DNA of 64,000 nt from Clostridiales bacterium (GCA_015058205.1 SVCS01000001.1:3577-67576); one strand, 5' to 3'; positions 54,694 to 63,559 are shown, counted from the first letter of the stretch. Notes: a model not told the origin generated them from the letters alone. A program made the numbers and translations.

Positions 54694-54720
54694 GGATCCG
54701 CGAAAAAAGATGCATTCAGA

Positions 54721-54743
54721 AGGTGTCAGAAATGACACCTTTT
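54721..54743 (+). terminator. Terminator after gntR
   Basis: Stem AGGTGTCA/TGACACCT with a GAAA loop, followed by only three T. It is 33 bases before the mutase start and may also act as a leader hairpin. Confidence 0.65.
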
Positions 54744-54775
54744 ATCGTATTCAGCCACTTAAGCGAGGAGAAGAC

Positions 54776-56329
54776 ATGAGAGAGAAATACTTAAAACTAC
54801 AGAATGGCAGTGATATAAGAGGCGTTTCCTTGACAGGCGTACCAGGTGAGAACCTGAGTCTCAGGGAAGGGGAGGCAAAAGAAATCGCCATCGGCTTCAT
54901 TGCCTGGCTTTCCGAGAAGAAAGGCATCAAACCGGAGGACATGACGCTGGCAATCGGAAGAGATCCGAGAACATCCGGACCGAGACTTCTTGACGGATTG
55001 ATGGACGGCTTCGGCGAGTATGGATGCAGAGTCTATGACTTTGGTTATGCTTCTACACCGGCAATGTTCATGGCAACGGTCTTCGAGGACTTCGCCTGCG
55101 ACGGAACAGTGATGATCACAGCAAGTCATCTGCCATACAATAGAAACGGGTTCAAGTTCTTCACAAGAGAAGGCGGACTCAATAAAAAGGATATTACAGC
55201 AATACTGGAATATGCTGCCGACAAGGATGCGCAGATTGCAAAACTTGGGAACCCCCCGAAAGCAGGACAGCAGACCCATAGACTTGGCAAGCTGGTGTTT
55301 GAAGCGGAGAAGAACGACATCATGACACCGTACTGCGAGTTCCTGAAGAAGCTCATCGTTGATGGAGTCGGTGCCGGCGAGAAGCCGCTGGAAGGAATGA
55401 AGATTGTTGTAGACGCAGGAAACGGCGGCGGCGGCTTCTACGCAACAAGGGTGCTGAAACCGCTTGGCGCGGACACCAGCGCCAGCCAGTTCCTGGAGCC
55501 GGACGGCATGTTCGAAAACCATGCGCCAAATCCTGAAGACAAGGAGGCCATCAATGCCATCTCTCTTCAGACAGTAGCAAGCGGTGCGGACCTTGGGCTC
55601 ATTTTCGATACAGACGTTGACCGCTCTGCTGCCGTTGACAGCTGCGGAAGGGAGATTGCAAGAAACGGCATCATCGCGATGGCAGCAGCCCTCGTTGCGG
55701 AAGAGCATCCGGGGACAACCGTTGTAACAGACAGTATCACAAGCCGCCAGCTTACAGAGTATATCGAAAACAAGCTGGGACTGAAACACTTCAGATACAG
55801 GAGGGGTTACAGAAACGTCATCAACAAAGCCATTGAGCTTAATGAACAGGGAATCGACTCCCAGCTTGCAATCGAAACATCCGGACACGCAGCTCTGAAA
55901 GAGAACTTCTTCTTGGATGACGGCGCTTATCTGGCGACAAAGATCGTCATCAAGGCAGCGAAGCTCTTCAGGCAAGGTGAGAAAATCGACAGTGTTATTG
56001 CAGAACTGCAGGACCCGGCCGATGAGAAGGAGATCAGGATTCCGATTCTCTGTGAGGAGTTTGCGGAGTATGGGGATAAAGTCCTTTCAGACCTTGCAGA
56101 ATATGCAAAAGCAACAGCGGGGCTTTCCCTTGAAGAACCGAATTATGAAGGTGTCAGAATCAACTTCGATCCGGAAGGATGCGGCGCGCAAGGCTGGTGT
56201 CTGCTTCGCAAGTCCCTGCACGATCCGCTTCTGCCGATGAATATGGCGTCAGACGAAAAGGGCGGATGCAGAGAGATACAGAACATCATGATGGATTTCC
56301 TGTCTGGCTACGACCAGCTGAAATTGTAA
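54776..56329 (+). CDS. Phosphomannomutase/phosphoglucomutase
   Basis: Alpha-D-phosphohexomutase, 517 residues. The phosphoserine loop is MITASHLPYNRNGFKFF near 117-133; the metal loop is LIFDTDVDRSAAVD near 275; the sugar-binding loop is AIETSGHAALKE near 364. The C-terminal phosphate-binding region is weaker than in the E. coli enzyme. The start at 54776 has a GAGGAGAAG box. It supplies mannose-1-P or glucose-1-P for envelope polymers. Confidence 0.88.
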   Translation: MREKYLKLQNGSDIRGVSLTGVPGENLSLREGEAKEIAIGFIAWLSEKKGIKPEDMTLAIGRDPRTSGPRLLDGLMDGFGEYGCRVYDFGYASTPAMFMATVFEDFACDGTVMITASHLPYNRNGFKFFTREGGLNKKDITAILEYAADKDAQIAKLGNPPKAGQQTHRLGKLVFEAEKNDIMTPYCEFLKKLIVDGVGAGEKPLEGMKIVVDAGNGGGGFYATRVLKPLGADTSASQFLEPDGMFENHAPNPEDKEAINAISLQTVASGADLGLIFDTDVDRSAAVDSCGREIARNGIIAMAAALVAEEHPGTTVVTDSITSRQLTEYIENKLGLKHFRYRRGYRNVINKAIELNEQGIDSQLAIETSGHAALKENFFLDDGAYLATKIVIKAAKLFRQGEKIDSVIAELQDPADEKEIRIPILCEEFAEYGDKVLSDLAEYAKATAGLSLEEPNYEGVRINFDPEGCGAQGWCLLRKSLHDPLLPMNMASDEKGGCREIQNIMMDFLSGYDQLKL

Positions 56330-56347
56330 TACAGGAGTAAAGTAGAG

Positions 56348-57226
56348 ATGTCTAATGGGACGGATATAATGGACACCTCCCTTGAGGAGAAGTTAAAAAA
56401 ACTTGAGGAAATTATCTTAGGATATGGGCAGATGATCGTCGCGTTCTCAGGCGGTGTGGACAGCACCTTCCTTCTGGCTTTTGCGCTGAAGGCGTTTAGG
56501 GAGGCGGGTTGCCCCGACAATGTAGCGGCCATGACAGCTACGGGACCGCAGTTTGCAGCAGATGAAACCGGATTTGCGGAACGTTTCTGTGACAGCCTGT
56601 CCATCAGCCATAAGAAGATGGACGTATCCTATGTGCTCGATGTCATCAGAGAGAATCCCCAGGACAGATGCTATTACTGCAAGAAGGCGATTTTCGGAAC
56701 GCTCAAAGAGCGGGCAGAGATGGTCGGAAGTGTCCTGGCCGACGGAACAAATCTGGACGATATGGATGATTACCGCCCTGGACACAGGGCCATCCAGGAG
56801 CTGGGTGTTGCAAGTCCGTTGAAGGAAGCAGGGCTGACGAAGGCAGAAATCAGGAAAGCGCTCGCACAAGTCGGTATCGATACAGCAGCAGATAAAGCGG
56901 ATATGCCTGCTTTTGCATGTCTTGTCACAAGAATTCCCTACGGCGAGAAAATCACCGAAGAGAAGCTGGAGATGATTTATGCAGCAGAGAGATATTTCAA
57001 AGATCACGGATTCACCCAGGTCAGGGTGAGATGTCATGAAATATCTGAAGGACTGATGGCAAGAATCGAACTGGAACAGGAAGAAATGGAGATGCTCATT
57101 GGCAGGAAAAAAGACAGCACTCCGGCAGACTATGAAGCGGTTTTAAAAGAACTCGGGTTCCATTATGCAGCGCTTGATTTAGGCGGATATGAAAAAGGCA
57201 AAATGAACAAGAGCGTTGTTGCATAA
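56348..57226 (+). CDS. larE: ATP-dependent sulfur transferase LarE-like
   Basis: PP-loop protein that activates with ATP and donates sulfur when the nickel-pincer cofactor of lactate racemase is built. It has 292 residues with AFSGGVDSTFLLAF (32-45). Cys108 and Cys111 (RCYYCKK) and Cys191 (FACLVTRIPYG) match the three-Cys type thought to hold a 4Fe-4S cluster. No larA, larB or larC is in the window, so the true sulfur acceptor is open. Confidence 0.8.
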   Translation: MSNGTDIMDTSLEEKLKKLEEIILGYGQMIVAFSGGVDSTFLLAFALKAFREAGCPDNVAAMTATGPQFAADETGFAERFCDSLSISHKKMDVSYVLDVIRENPQDRCYYCKKAIFGTLKERAEMVGSVLADGTNLDDMDDYRPGHRAIQELGVASPLKEAGLTKAEIRKALAQVGIDTAADKADMPAFACLVTRIPYGEKITEEKLEMIYAAERYFKDHGFTQVRVRCHEISEGLMARIELEQEEMEMLIGRKKDSTPADYEAVLKELGFHYAALDLGGYEKGKMNKSVVA

Positions 57227-57247
57227 CGGTTTGCGCTATGCTATAAT
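57219..57247 (+). promoter_or_regulatory. Promoter of hup
   Basis: TTGCAT (57219-57224), 17 bases, TATAAT (57242-57247) with extended -10 TGC. It overlaps the larE stop. Confidence 0.8.
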
Positions 57248-57315
57248 AACGTTGCAGCAGGGGCTGCATTTACAATGTCAGTAAACCAATTACATTAATA
57301 GTGGAGGAAAAAAGA

Positions 57316-57588
57316 ATGAATAAAACTGAATTAATCGAAGCAGTAGCAAAAGAAGCTAATCTGTCAAAGAAAGATGCCGGCGCAGCAGTTGCAGCAGTAT
57401 TCGGCGAAATGACAAAAGCTCTGAAAAAGGGTGACAAGGTTCAGATGATTGGATTCGGAACTTTCGAGACTAGAAATAGAGCAGCAAGAAAGGCTAGAAA
57501 TCCTCAGACAGGCGAAGAGATTAAGATCAAGGCCACTAAGGTTCCTGCATTCAAGGCTGGAAAAGCTCTGAAGGACGCTGTAAAATAA
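57316..57588 (+). CDS. hup: HU family DNA-binding protein
   Basis: 90 residues starting [21 protein letters not shown]; the DNA arm reads [23 protein letters not shown] near 47-69. A nucleoid protein that bends DNA and helps origin function. The start at 57316 has a GGAGG box. A strong terminator follows. Confidence 0.97.
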   Translation: MNKTELIEAVAKEANLSKKDAGAAVAAVFGEMTKALKKGDKVQMIGFGTFETRNRAARKARNPQTGEEIKIKATKVPAFKAGKALKDAVK

Positions 57589-57602
57589 TTGGCTTACATA
57601 AG

Positions 57603-57635
57603 ATGCGGTACGCCTTGCGGCGCACCGCATTTTTC
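57603..57635 (+). terminator. Terminator after hup
   Basis: Twelve-base-pair stem (one A-C mismatch) at 57603-57630 with a TTGC loop, followed by TTTTC. Confidence 0.9.
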
Positions 57636-57654
57636 GTATTGGAGGAGAAGCACA

Positions 57655-57885
57655 ATGTTGAATTTTCAGTCACTATTAACATTTAACTCAGCAAAGAATA
57701 AGTTTCTGTCAAATCATCCGACAGTACAGCCGTTTATCGACAACCTGAACAGCAGAGAGCCCGAACCGGGCCAGGAAGTTGCCATAGCGGTCAGATATCC
57801 GGATGGCACTGAGTACAAGACAGGAGTGAAAGTAACGGAAGACGATCTGCAGCTGCTCGGTTTGCTCAGAGAGCTGCTCAAATAG
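57655..57885 (+). CDS. Small protein of unknown function
   Basis: 76 residues starting MLNFQSLLTFNSAKN. The start has a GGAGGAG box nine bases upstream. There is no signal peptide or membrane segment. It has a helical start, a middle strand-like region (EVAIAVRYPDGTEYKTGVKV) and a Leu-rich end. The family is not recognised. It is followed 30 bases later by the next small gene. Confidence 0.65.
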   Translation: MLNFQSLLTFNSAKNKFLSNHPTVQPFIDNLNSREPEPGQEVAIAVRYPDGTEYKTGVKVTEDDLQLLGLLRELLK

Positions 57886-57914
57886 AATCCGTATCTGAAA
57901 AAGAGGAAAAAGAG

Positions 57915-58394
57915 ATGAGTTTTTTAGATGTATTCAAAGAAAAAGCAGGTCTGGCGAAAGAGAAGGCTGCTTCTATGGAAGTGACCGCAGTGGCGAAAGA
58001 CAAAGCGACAGAAGCAATAGACAAAGCAGCAGAGGTCAAGGACAAAGCGACAGAAGTGAAGGATAAGTTCGCGCCTGCAATCAAGGATCTAACAGCGGAA
58101 GCCGGTATTTTGGCGAAGGAGGCCGAGTCAGAGCTGAAGATGCTCGCAGACCAGGGCAAAAGCAAGGCGAAGGAACAGGCAGAGAGAGCCAAAGGCATAA
58201 GCAAAAGCGGCGGCATCATGGCGCTCATGAAGAAGCCTGATGAAGATGACATTATCGCCCTCAGCAAGAAGGCCAGAAAGAAAGCAAACAAGCTTGAGAA
58301 AAAAGCAGCCAAACTCGAGAAAAAGCTTAAGAAGATTGAGAAGAAACAGATCAAGCACCTTAAGAAACTGGAGAAGGCGAACAAAGGAGAATAA
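57915..58394 (+). CDS. Lys/Ala/Glu-rich coiled-coil protein of unknown function
   Basis: 159 residues, nearly all predicted helix. Residues 17-60 contain repeated KDKATE/KDK-type units (VAKDKATEAIDK, EVKDKATEVKDK) that resemble LEA-type 11-mer repeats. The C-terminal third (KKLEKKAAKLEKKLKKIEKK) is very basic. No signal peptide or membrane helix. It is probably cytoplasmic and could bind nucleic acid or act as an antistress protein; this is a guess. Confidence 0.55.
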   Translation: MSFLDVFKEKAGLAKEKAASMEVTAVAKDKATEAIDKAAEVKDKATEVKDKFAPAIKDLTAEAGILAKEAESELKMLADQGKSKAKEQAERAKGISKSGGIMALMKKPDEDDIIALSKKARKKANKLEKKAAKLEKKLKKIEKKQIKHLKKLEKANKGE

Positions 58395-58410
58395 GGAGCA
58401 AGGGTAACGG

Positions 58411-59178
58411 ATGGACGTTGAACACTTAAAGAGAAAGCTCGAAAAGGAAATACGCGGCGCCGTTGAACAGTTCCAGGAGAGAGAGGATATCACATGCCGG
58501 TTCGGCGAACCGGTCATAGGCTACGTCAGTGTCGATGACGTGCGTTTTGATATGCTTTTCGCCAGAGGATTCAATGGTCACCCGAGAGAAATATACCGTC
58601 CCGGCAGAACTATCATTTTGTACTACCTTCCTTTTGAAGAGGACATCGTAAAGGCGAATGAAGAGAGTGAGGCGCCGACAGAAGAATGGGTGCGCAGCTA
58701 TTATGAATCTCTTTGGCTTGCCATGGCGGTCAATCAGACCATAAGGCAGGTCATCGTCGGCCAGGGAAGACTCATTTCAAACCTGAGCAACATGGTTGCT
58801 TGGGATGATGAACATTGCCGTGAAGACTGGTCATATAAATTCGCAGCGGCAATTGCCGGAATGGGAGAAATGGGTCCGGCCGGTTCATTTCATATGAATG
58901 GGAAATACGGCGGGCGTGTCGGGGGAATGATCACCGACGGCATGTATGCAGATAAACCGCTGATGATGGAAGGTGAAGAACTGCAGAAGGCACTCGAACA
59001 GCTCATCGAACCATGCCTGCATGAAGGCCCTTGCAGTGAAGAAATGATTGCGGTTTGCCCGGGCGGGGCAATCACCGCAGAAGGCATTGACAGAATAAAG
59101 TGCAGCGCATACTGCAGAACATTGAATGAAACGACGCCTGTTCCGGAAGTATGCGGCAAATGCTTTAGATTCAAATAA
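58411..59178 (+). CDS. QueG-like iron-sulfur protein of unknown function
   Basis: 255 residues. The middle segment AAAIAGMGEMGPAGSFHMNGKYGGRVGGMITD (near 149-180) parallels the epoxyqueuosine-reductase segment that follows its cobalamin domain. The C-terminus is Cys-rich (EPCLHEGPC, AVCPGGAIT, KCSAYC, EVCGKC), with CPGGAI like the ferredoxin part of QueG. Spacing is not canonical, and the protein is much shorter than QueG (about 310-380). It lies nine bases upstream of cobT, which may link it to corrinoids. Confidence 0.55.
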   Translation: MDVEHLKRKLEKEIRGAVEQFQEREDITCRFGEPVIGYVSVDDVRFDMLFARGFNGHPREIYRPGRTIILYYLPFEEDIVKANEESEAPTEEWVRSYYESLWLAMAVNQTIRQVIVGQGRLISNLSNMVAWDDEHCREDWSYKFAAAIAGMGEMGPAGSFHMNGKYGGRVGGMITDGMYADKPLMMEGEELQKALEQLIEPCLHEGPCSEEMIAVCPGGAITAEGIDRIKCSAYCRTLNETTPVPEVCGKCFRFK

Positions 59179-59187
59179 CAGACAATC

Positions 59188-60354
59188 ATGAACGCAGCAG
59201 AACTGAACGAAATCATCAAATCCATAAAGCCTGCCGACAGGCAGGCTATTATAAACGCAAAAGCAAGACAGGACACGCTAGCGAAGCCACCGGGATCCCT
59301 GGGCGGTCTAGAGGAGATTTCCATTAGAATCGCCGGTATGACAGGGAAAGAAATCAACAGGATCGGCAAAGGCTGCGTGGCTGTCTTTTGTGCGGACAAC
59401 GGTGTTGTAAGGGAAGGCGTTGCTTCTGCACCACAGTCGGTCACAAGAGCGCAGACAATGAACTTCACAAGAAGGCTGACGGGTGTCGGGGCCCTTGCCA
59501 GAAGCTATGACAGTGAGATTCTGATTGTCGACGTAGGTGTGAAAGATCCGATTCCGAAGGAACTGTATTCTCAGGTTCCCCTTGAAGACACACATAAGAT
59601 CATCAATAGACGGCTGAGGAAGGCCGGGGAAACGGACAACATTGCCGAAGGCCCGGCCATGACAAAAGAAGAAGCACTGGAAGCCATCGCAGCAGGACTT
59701 GAAATGGCTGACGCCGTATCCGGAGAAGGATTCAGTATTATGGGCGTCGGAGAAATGGGTATCGGGAACACCACCACCAGCGCGGCAGTTCTGTCCGCGA
59801 TTACTGGCAAGCCGGCAGAATACACCGTCGGAAGAGGCGGCGGCGTCAATGATGCCGGATTCGCAAGAAAAAAGGAGATCGTTGATCAAGTATCTGCGAA
59901 ATACCGGACGGCAGGCGGTGTTTTGAGCGCCCCGGAGGATGTAAGAACAGATCAAATGATAGAAGTCCTTGCCGGCATGAGCGGTTTTGATATCTGCGCC
60001 ATGACAGGAGCCTTCCTGGGAGCAGCAGCTAACAGGATGCCGGTTGTGATAGATGGATATATTTCCGCAGTGGCAGCATTGGCAGCCTTTACGCTTGCGC
60101 CTGCTGCCGCAGATTATATGATCGCTTCACATAAATCTTTTGAGAAAGGATACACCTTGGCCATAGAAACACTGGGACTCAAACCGTTCCTTTCTCTGGA
60201 CATGAGACTCGGGGAGGGAAGCGGCTGTCCGATCGCATTCAGTATCATAAGAGGAGCTTGTGATGTGATGGCGGACATGGCAACTTTTGATGAGGCCGAA
60301 ATCAACGATGAGTATCTCGAAGAAATAAGACAGGAAGAAAAGTTTCAGAAATAA
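59188..60354 (+). CDS. cobT: Nicotinate-nucleotide-dimethylbenzimidazole phosphoribosyltransferase CobT
   Basis: Makes alpha-ribazole phosphate (the lower ligand) for cobalamin. It has 388 residues, with KPPGSLGGLEEI near 32, VFCADNGVV near 67, MGVGEMGIGNTTTSAAVLS near 186-204 and the catalytic Glu in DMRLGEGSGCP near 335. First of the cobT-cobS-cobU cluster. No cobalamin riboswitch fits in the nine-base gap upstream. Confidence 0.96.
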   Translation: MNAAELNEIIKSIKPADRQAIINAKARQDTLAKPPGSLGGLEEISIRIAGMTGKEINRIGKGCVAVFCADNGVVREGVASAPQSVTRAQTMNFTRRLTGVGALARSYDSEILIVDVGVKDPIPKELYSQVPLEDTHKIINRRLRKAGETDNIAEGPAMTKEEALEAIAAGLEMADAVSGEGFSIMGVGEMGIGNTTTSAAVLSAITGKPAEYTVGRGGGVNDAGFARKKEIVDQVSAKYRTAGGVLSAPEDVRTDQMIEVLAGMSGFDICAMTGAFLGAAANRMPVVIDGYISAVAALAAFTLAPAAADYMIASHKSFEKGYTLAIETLGLKPFLSLDMRLGEGSGCPIAFSIIRGACDVMADMATFDEAEINDEYLEEIRQEEKFQK

Positions 60355-60381
60355 GAAAAGAATATTCGATAGATAACAGGG

Positions 60382-61173
60382 ATGAAATACGTTAGAGGAT
60401 TTTTAATGGCATGGGGAATGTTCTGTTGGATACCATGCCCTTATAAAGAGTGGAGGATGGAAGACCGCAAGGCGCAGGTAGTCATGCTGCCTCTTGTTGG
60501 CGCGCTCATCGGCATTGTTCTTTGCCTTTGCTGGTGGCTGCTCAGAATCATCGGCTGCGGCAGTTTCCTGAGCGGCGCCCTCCTAACCGGTGCTTATTTC
60601 CTTCTGACAGGATTCATCCATGTGGATGGGTTCATGGATTGCAGTGATGCCATCATGCCAAGACATCCGCAGATGGAAGAACGGCGCAGAATTCTGAAGG
60701 ACCCTCATACGGGAGCGTTTGCAGTGATTTGCCTTTGCATTATGCTTCTTGTGTTTACAGGAGCGATGGCTGAGATTGTGCCGCACTTCAGTCTCAAAAG
60801 CTGCAGCCTCCTCGTCGTGATCTTCACAGCGTCCAGAACCGTAAGCGCGTTGGAAGTCATCATGAGAACGCCGATGGAGACAAGTCAGTACAGTCAGCTG
60901 GGCGTACCGGGCAAAGCCTCGGAAACGATTCCGGCAATTGTCATTCTGATTGTTTTCCTAGGAGCCAGCGAACTGATTATGGCAGACTTCAGATGGTGGG
61001 CGCTGATTGCAGAACTGCGCAGCAACATTATCGTACTTACTGTTATGGTGGCGGCTTTTATCACCTGCAGCTATGACTGCCGGAAACTCGGCGGAATGAA
61101 CGGAGATATTTCGGGGCATATGATCACCATATCTGAATTATTCGGCGTTTTGGTGATGGCGCTGATTATATAG
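60382..61173 (+). CDS. cobS: Cobalamin synthase CobS
   Basis: Membrane enzyme that joins AdoCbi-GDP with alpha-ribazole (or its phosphate). It has 263 residues and about six membrane segments. The GFIHVDGFMDCSDAIMP segment near 77-93 and LKDPHTGAFAV near 108 are signatures of the family, with the Asp residues that bind metal. It follows cobT by 27 bases. Confidence 0.94.
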   Translation: MKYVRGFLMAWGMFCWIPCPYKEWRMEDRKAQVVMLPLVGALIGIVLCLCWWLLRIIGCGSFLSGALLTGAYFLLTGFIHVDGFMDCSDAIMPRHPQMEERRRILKDPHTGAFAVICLCIMLLVFTGAMAEIVPHFSLKSCSLLVVIFTASRTVSALEVIMRTPMETSQYSQLGVPGKASETIPAIVILIVFLGASELIMADFRWWALIAELRSNIIVLTVMVAAFITCSYDCRKLGGMNGDISGHMITISELFGVLVMALII

Positions 61174-61182
61174 GAAGAAGAA

Positions 61183-61749
61183 ATGAATGTATTGATAAGT
61201 GGTGGATGTAAAAACGGGAAATCCATGTATGCCCAGCAGATCGCGTCAGAACTTGCGACCTGCGGGCCGCTTTATTATATCGCCACCATGATTCCTCACG
61301 ATGAAGAGGACAGGGCGAGGATCCGGCGGCATCTCAAAGAGAGAGAAGGATGGGGATTTGAGACCCTTGAACAGGGGAGAAATATTGCGGCGCTCATAGA
61401 CAAAGCGGATGTAGACCTTAAGGGGAGTTTCCTTTTGGACAGCGTTACTGCCGTCCTTGAAAACGAGATGTTCCCGGTTGCGCTGAAAAATGGACACATT
61501 GAATTTCTCGGAGAAGATGAAGATGCACCTGAACGGGTCAGAAGAGACCTTGTTGCCTTTGCATCTGCTGTGAAGGAGGCCGGTGGCTCAGTGGTGTTCG
61601 TCTCAGACGGCATATATGGCGACAAAGGCGGCTACAGTTCATCGACAGAGCATTACAGGCGTGCGCTGGCGGACGCAGACAGGGCTTTGGCCAGGGTGTG
61701 CGACAGAGTCATAGAAGTCACTTACAGAATCACAGAGGAGTGGAAATGA
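61183..61749 (+). CDS. cobU: Adenosylcobinamide kinase/guanylyltransferase CobU
   Basis: Phosphorylates adenosylcobinamide and adds GMP. It has 188 residues. The P-loop is SGGCKNGKSMY near 6-16 and the guanylylated His is H50 in RRHLKEREGWGF. The C-terminal part departs from the family: the usual SNEVG...IVP region reads SDGIYGDKGGYSSST. It shares four bases (ATGA) with the next CobU-like gene. Confidence 0.88.
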   Translation: MNVLISGGCKNGKSMYAQQIASELATCGPLYYIATMIPHDEEDRARIRRHLKEREGWGFETLEQGRNIAALIDKADVDLKGSFLLDSVTAVLENEMFPVALKNGHIEFLGEDEDAPERVRRDLVAFASAVKEAGGSVVFVSDGIYGDKGGYSSSTEHYRRALADADRALARVCDRVIEVTYRITEEWK

Positions 61750-62117
61750 TATTAGTATTTGGCGGAGCCTATCAGGGGAAGACAGATTATGCGCTGCAGG
61801 AGTTTGGAGCGGAAACAGTCTGCGATATATCCGAGGCGGGGGAACCGGATTTCAGCAAGGATATCGTAACAGGCATAGAAGGCTTCGTGTTAAGATGCAT
61901 CGAGCAGGGCATTGAGCCTGCGGAATACTTCGCGTCCCGGCAGAGCAAGTGGAAGGACAGCATCCTAATCGTTACGGATGTATCACAGGGCGTGGTCCCG
62001 ATAGACAGCAAAGTCAGAGCAGCGAGAGAAGCCAACGGAAGGCTCATGATTTATCTGGCAAAGGAGGCAGATCAGGTTCACAGAGTTTTCTGCGGCATAG
62101 GAAAGAGGATCAAATGA
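61746..62117 (+). CDS. Second, shortened CobU-like P-loop protein
   Basis: 123 residues. P-loop FGGAYQGKTDYAL (5-17) and TDVSQGVVPIDSKVRAAREANGRL near 78-101, which matches the part of CobU that the upstream gene has lost. It has no equivalent of the RRH guanylylation motif. It starts in the ATGA overlap with cobU and overlaps the phosphatase by four bases. The two may act as a complementary pair. Confidence 0.72.
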   Translation: MILVFGGAYQGKTDYALQEFGAETVCDISEAGEPDFSKDIVTGIEGFVLRCIEQGIEPAEYFASRQSKWKDSILIVTDVSQGVVPIDSKVRAAREANGRLMIYLAKEADQVHRVFCGIGKRIK

Positions 62118-62734
62118 AGTCAAAGATAGTGCTGATCAGGCACGGTATTACAGAAGGAAATGAGATGCATATGTACTACGGCAGCACAGATGTATCTCTG
62201 TCTGAGCGGGGGAAGCATCTGCTTGAGAAGCAGAGAGACGAGGGGCTTTATCCGATTTCAGAGACTGCACAGTTTTTTACGACGGGCATGTTGAGAACAG
62301 AACAGACGCTGCGCATTGTTTACGGCGACAGGGAACATGGCGTCATTGAAGACCTTAAGGAACTGGACTTCGGTGAATTTGAGATGCGCACATATGAAGA
62401 GCTCAACAGTGTTCCCGAGTATCAGAAGTGGATCACGGCAGAGGATACCGGGAAGGCGCCTCCGGGAGGAGAGAGCATAGATGGTTTTACACAGAGGATC
62501 AGGAGAGGCTTTGACGAGCTAACGATCAGGAACGAACTGTATATGCTGAAGCTCAGAAACCACAGAAAAGAAGCCATGACCATATGTATCTGCCATGGCG
62601 GAGTCATCTCCGGAATCATGGATTACATATGGCCGGGGGAATATAAAAATTTCTTCGAGTGGATCCCGGATCCGGGGCATGGATACGTACTCCTTGTAGA
62701 AGATGGCTCGTTCAAAGGGTATGAACAATTCTAA
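62114..62734 (+). CDS. Histidine-phosphatase-family protein, likely alpha-ribazole phosphatase
   Basis: 206 residues. Phosphoglycerate-mutase fold with catalytic His in VLIRHGITEGNE near 6-17 and a second His in CICHGGVISGI near 159. At the end of the cob cluster it is likely to remove the phosphate from alpha-ribazole-5'-phosphate (CobC role), but a role on other substrates is possible. Start ATG at 62114 overlaps the preceding stop. Confidence 0.78.
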   Translation: MKSKIVLIRHGITEGNEMHMYYGSTDVSLSERGKHLLEKQRDEGLYPISETAQFFTTGMLRTEQTLRIVYGDREHGVIEDLKELDFGEFEMRTYEELNSVPEYQKWITAEDTGKAPPGGESIDGFTQRIRRGFDELTIRNELYMLKLRNHRKEAMTICICHGGVISGIMDYIWPGEYKNFFEWIPDPGHGYVLLVEDGSFKGYEQF

Positions 62735-62752
62735 TGATAGGAGAATGATAGA

Positions 62753-62777
62753 ATCCAGCAGTTCTGCTGGATTTTTT
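62753..62777 (+). terminator. Terminator of the cob cluster
   Basis: Stem ATCCAGCA/TGCTGGAT with a four-base loop, followed by TTTTT. Confidence 0.92.
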
Positions 62778-62804
62778 ATTGCTGTCGTGAAGTCTGAAAA
62801 GGGC

Positions 62805-62833
62805 TTGATATGCCTGTTACCTTAGCATATTTT
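62805..62833 (+). promoter_or_regulatory. Probable promoter of the cytidylate-kinase-like gene
   Basis: TTGATA (62805-62810), 17 bases, TATTTT (62828-62833), 70 bases before the start. Confidence 0.5.
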
Positions 62834-62902
62834 AAGAAAATACGGGCGCTATCTATGATAGAATGCTTACAAGATATGGAAATATGATAGGAGAAAACTA
62901 CC

Positions 62903-63559
62903 ATGAATAACGAAAACAAGAAAAAAGTAATCACAATCAGCCGTGAATACGGAAGCGGCGGAAGACTTATCGGCAAACGTCTTGCGGAGAAACTCGGGAT
63001 TCCATATTACGACAGAGACACTATCAACGAGAGAATCTCCCAGGAATCCGGCTATGATAAGGAGATGTTTGCGGGACAGGAGAAGAAGGCGAAGAACAGC
63101 TTCCTTTACAGCCTTGCGTCCGCTATGGGCACAGGTGAAGCAGGTCCGGAATCCCTCAGCTTGAACGAGAGACTCTTCCTGGCACAGTTTGACACCATCC
63201 GCAAGATTGCGGAGGAAGGTTCCTGTGTTATCGTCGGAAGATGCGCAGACTATATTCTGAGAGGACTTCCGTATGCAACCAATATCTTCATCTATGCAGA
63301 AGAAGCTGACAAGATCAAGAGAGCTGTTGAAGAGTACGGTGATGACCCTGATCAGGTGAGAAAAATCATGAGAAGCGCTGACAAGGCAAGAGCGAACTAC
63401 TATGCGTACCATACAGGACGCAAGTGGGGAGACCATGTCAACTTCAACCTTTCGCTGGACAGCGGATATCTTGAACTGGAAGATGCAGTGGATTTGATTA
63501 TTGCCTATACAGAGAAGCAGATCTGGAGAGAGTCAACGTTAGATGATGAACAGTATTAA
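62903..63559 (+). CDS. Cytidylate-kinase-like family protein
   Basis: 218 residues. P-loop ISREYGSGGRLIGKRLAEKLG near 12-32 and CVIVGRCADYILR near 107-119. This family is common in Clostridia; it resembles cytidylate kinase but differs from the standard Cmk, so substrate specificity is uncertain. The stop overlaps the start of the next gene. Confidence 0.8.
   Translation: MNNENKKKVITISREYGSGGRLIGKRLAEKLGIPYYDRDTINERISQESGYDKEMFAGQEKKAKNSFLYSLASAMGTGEAGPESLSLNERLFLAQFDTIRKIAEEGSCVIVGRCADYILRGLPYATNIFIYAEEADKIKRAVEEYGDDPDQVRKIMRSADKARANYYAYHTGRKWGDHVNFNLSLDSGYLELEDAVDLIIAYTEKQIWRESTLDDEQY

Noticed and set aside
58395-59187. Cobalamin riboswitch upstream of the cob genes
   Set aside because: The gaps before the QueG-like gene and cobT are under 20 bases, too short, and the expected conserved B12-box was not found nearby.
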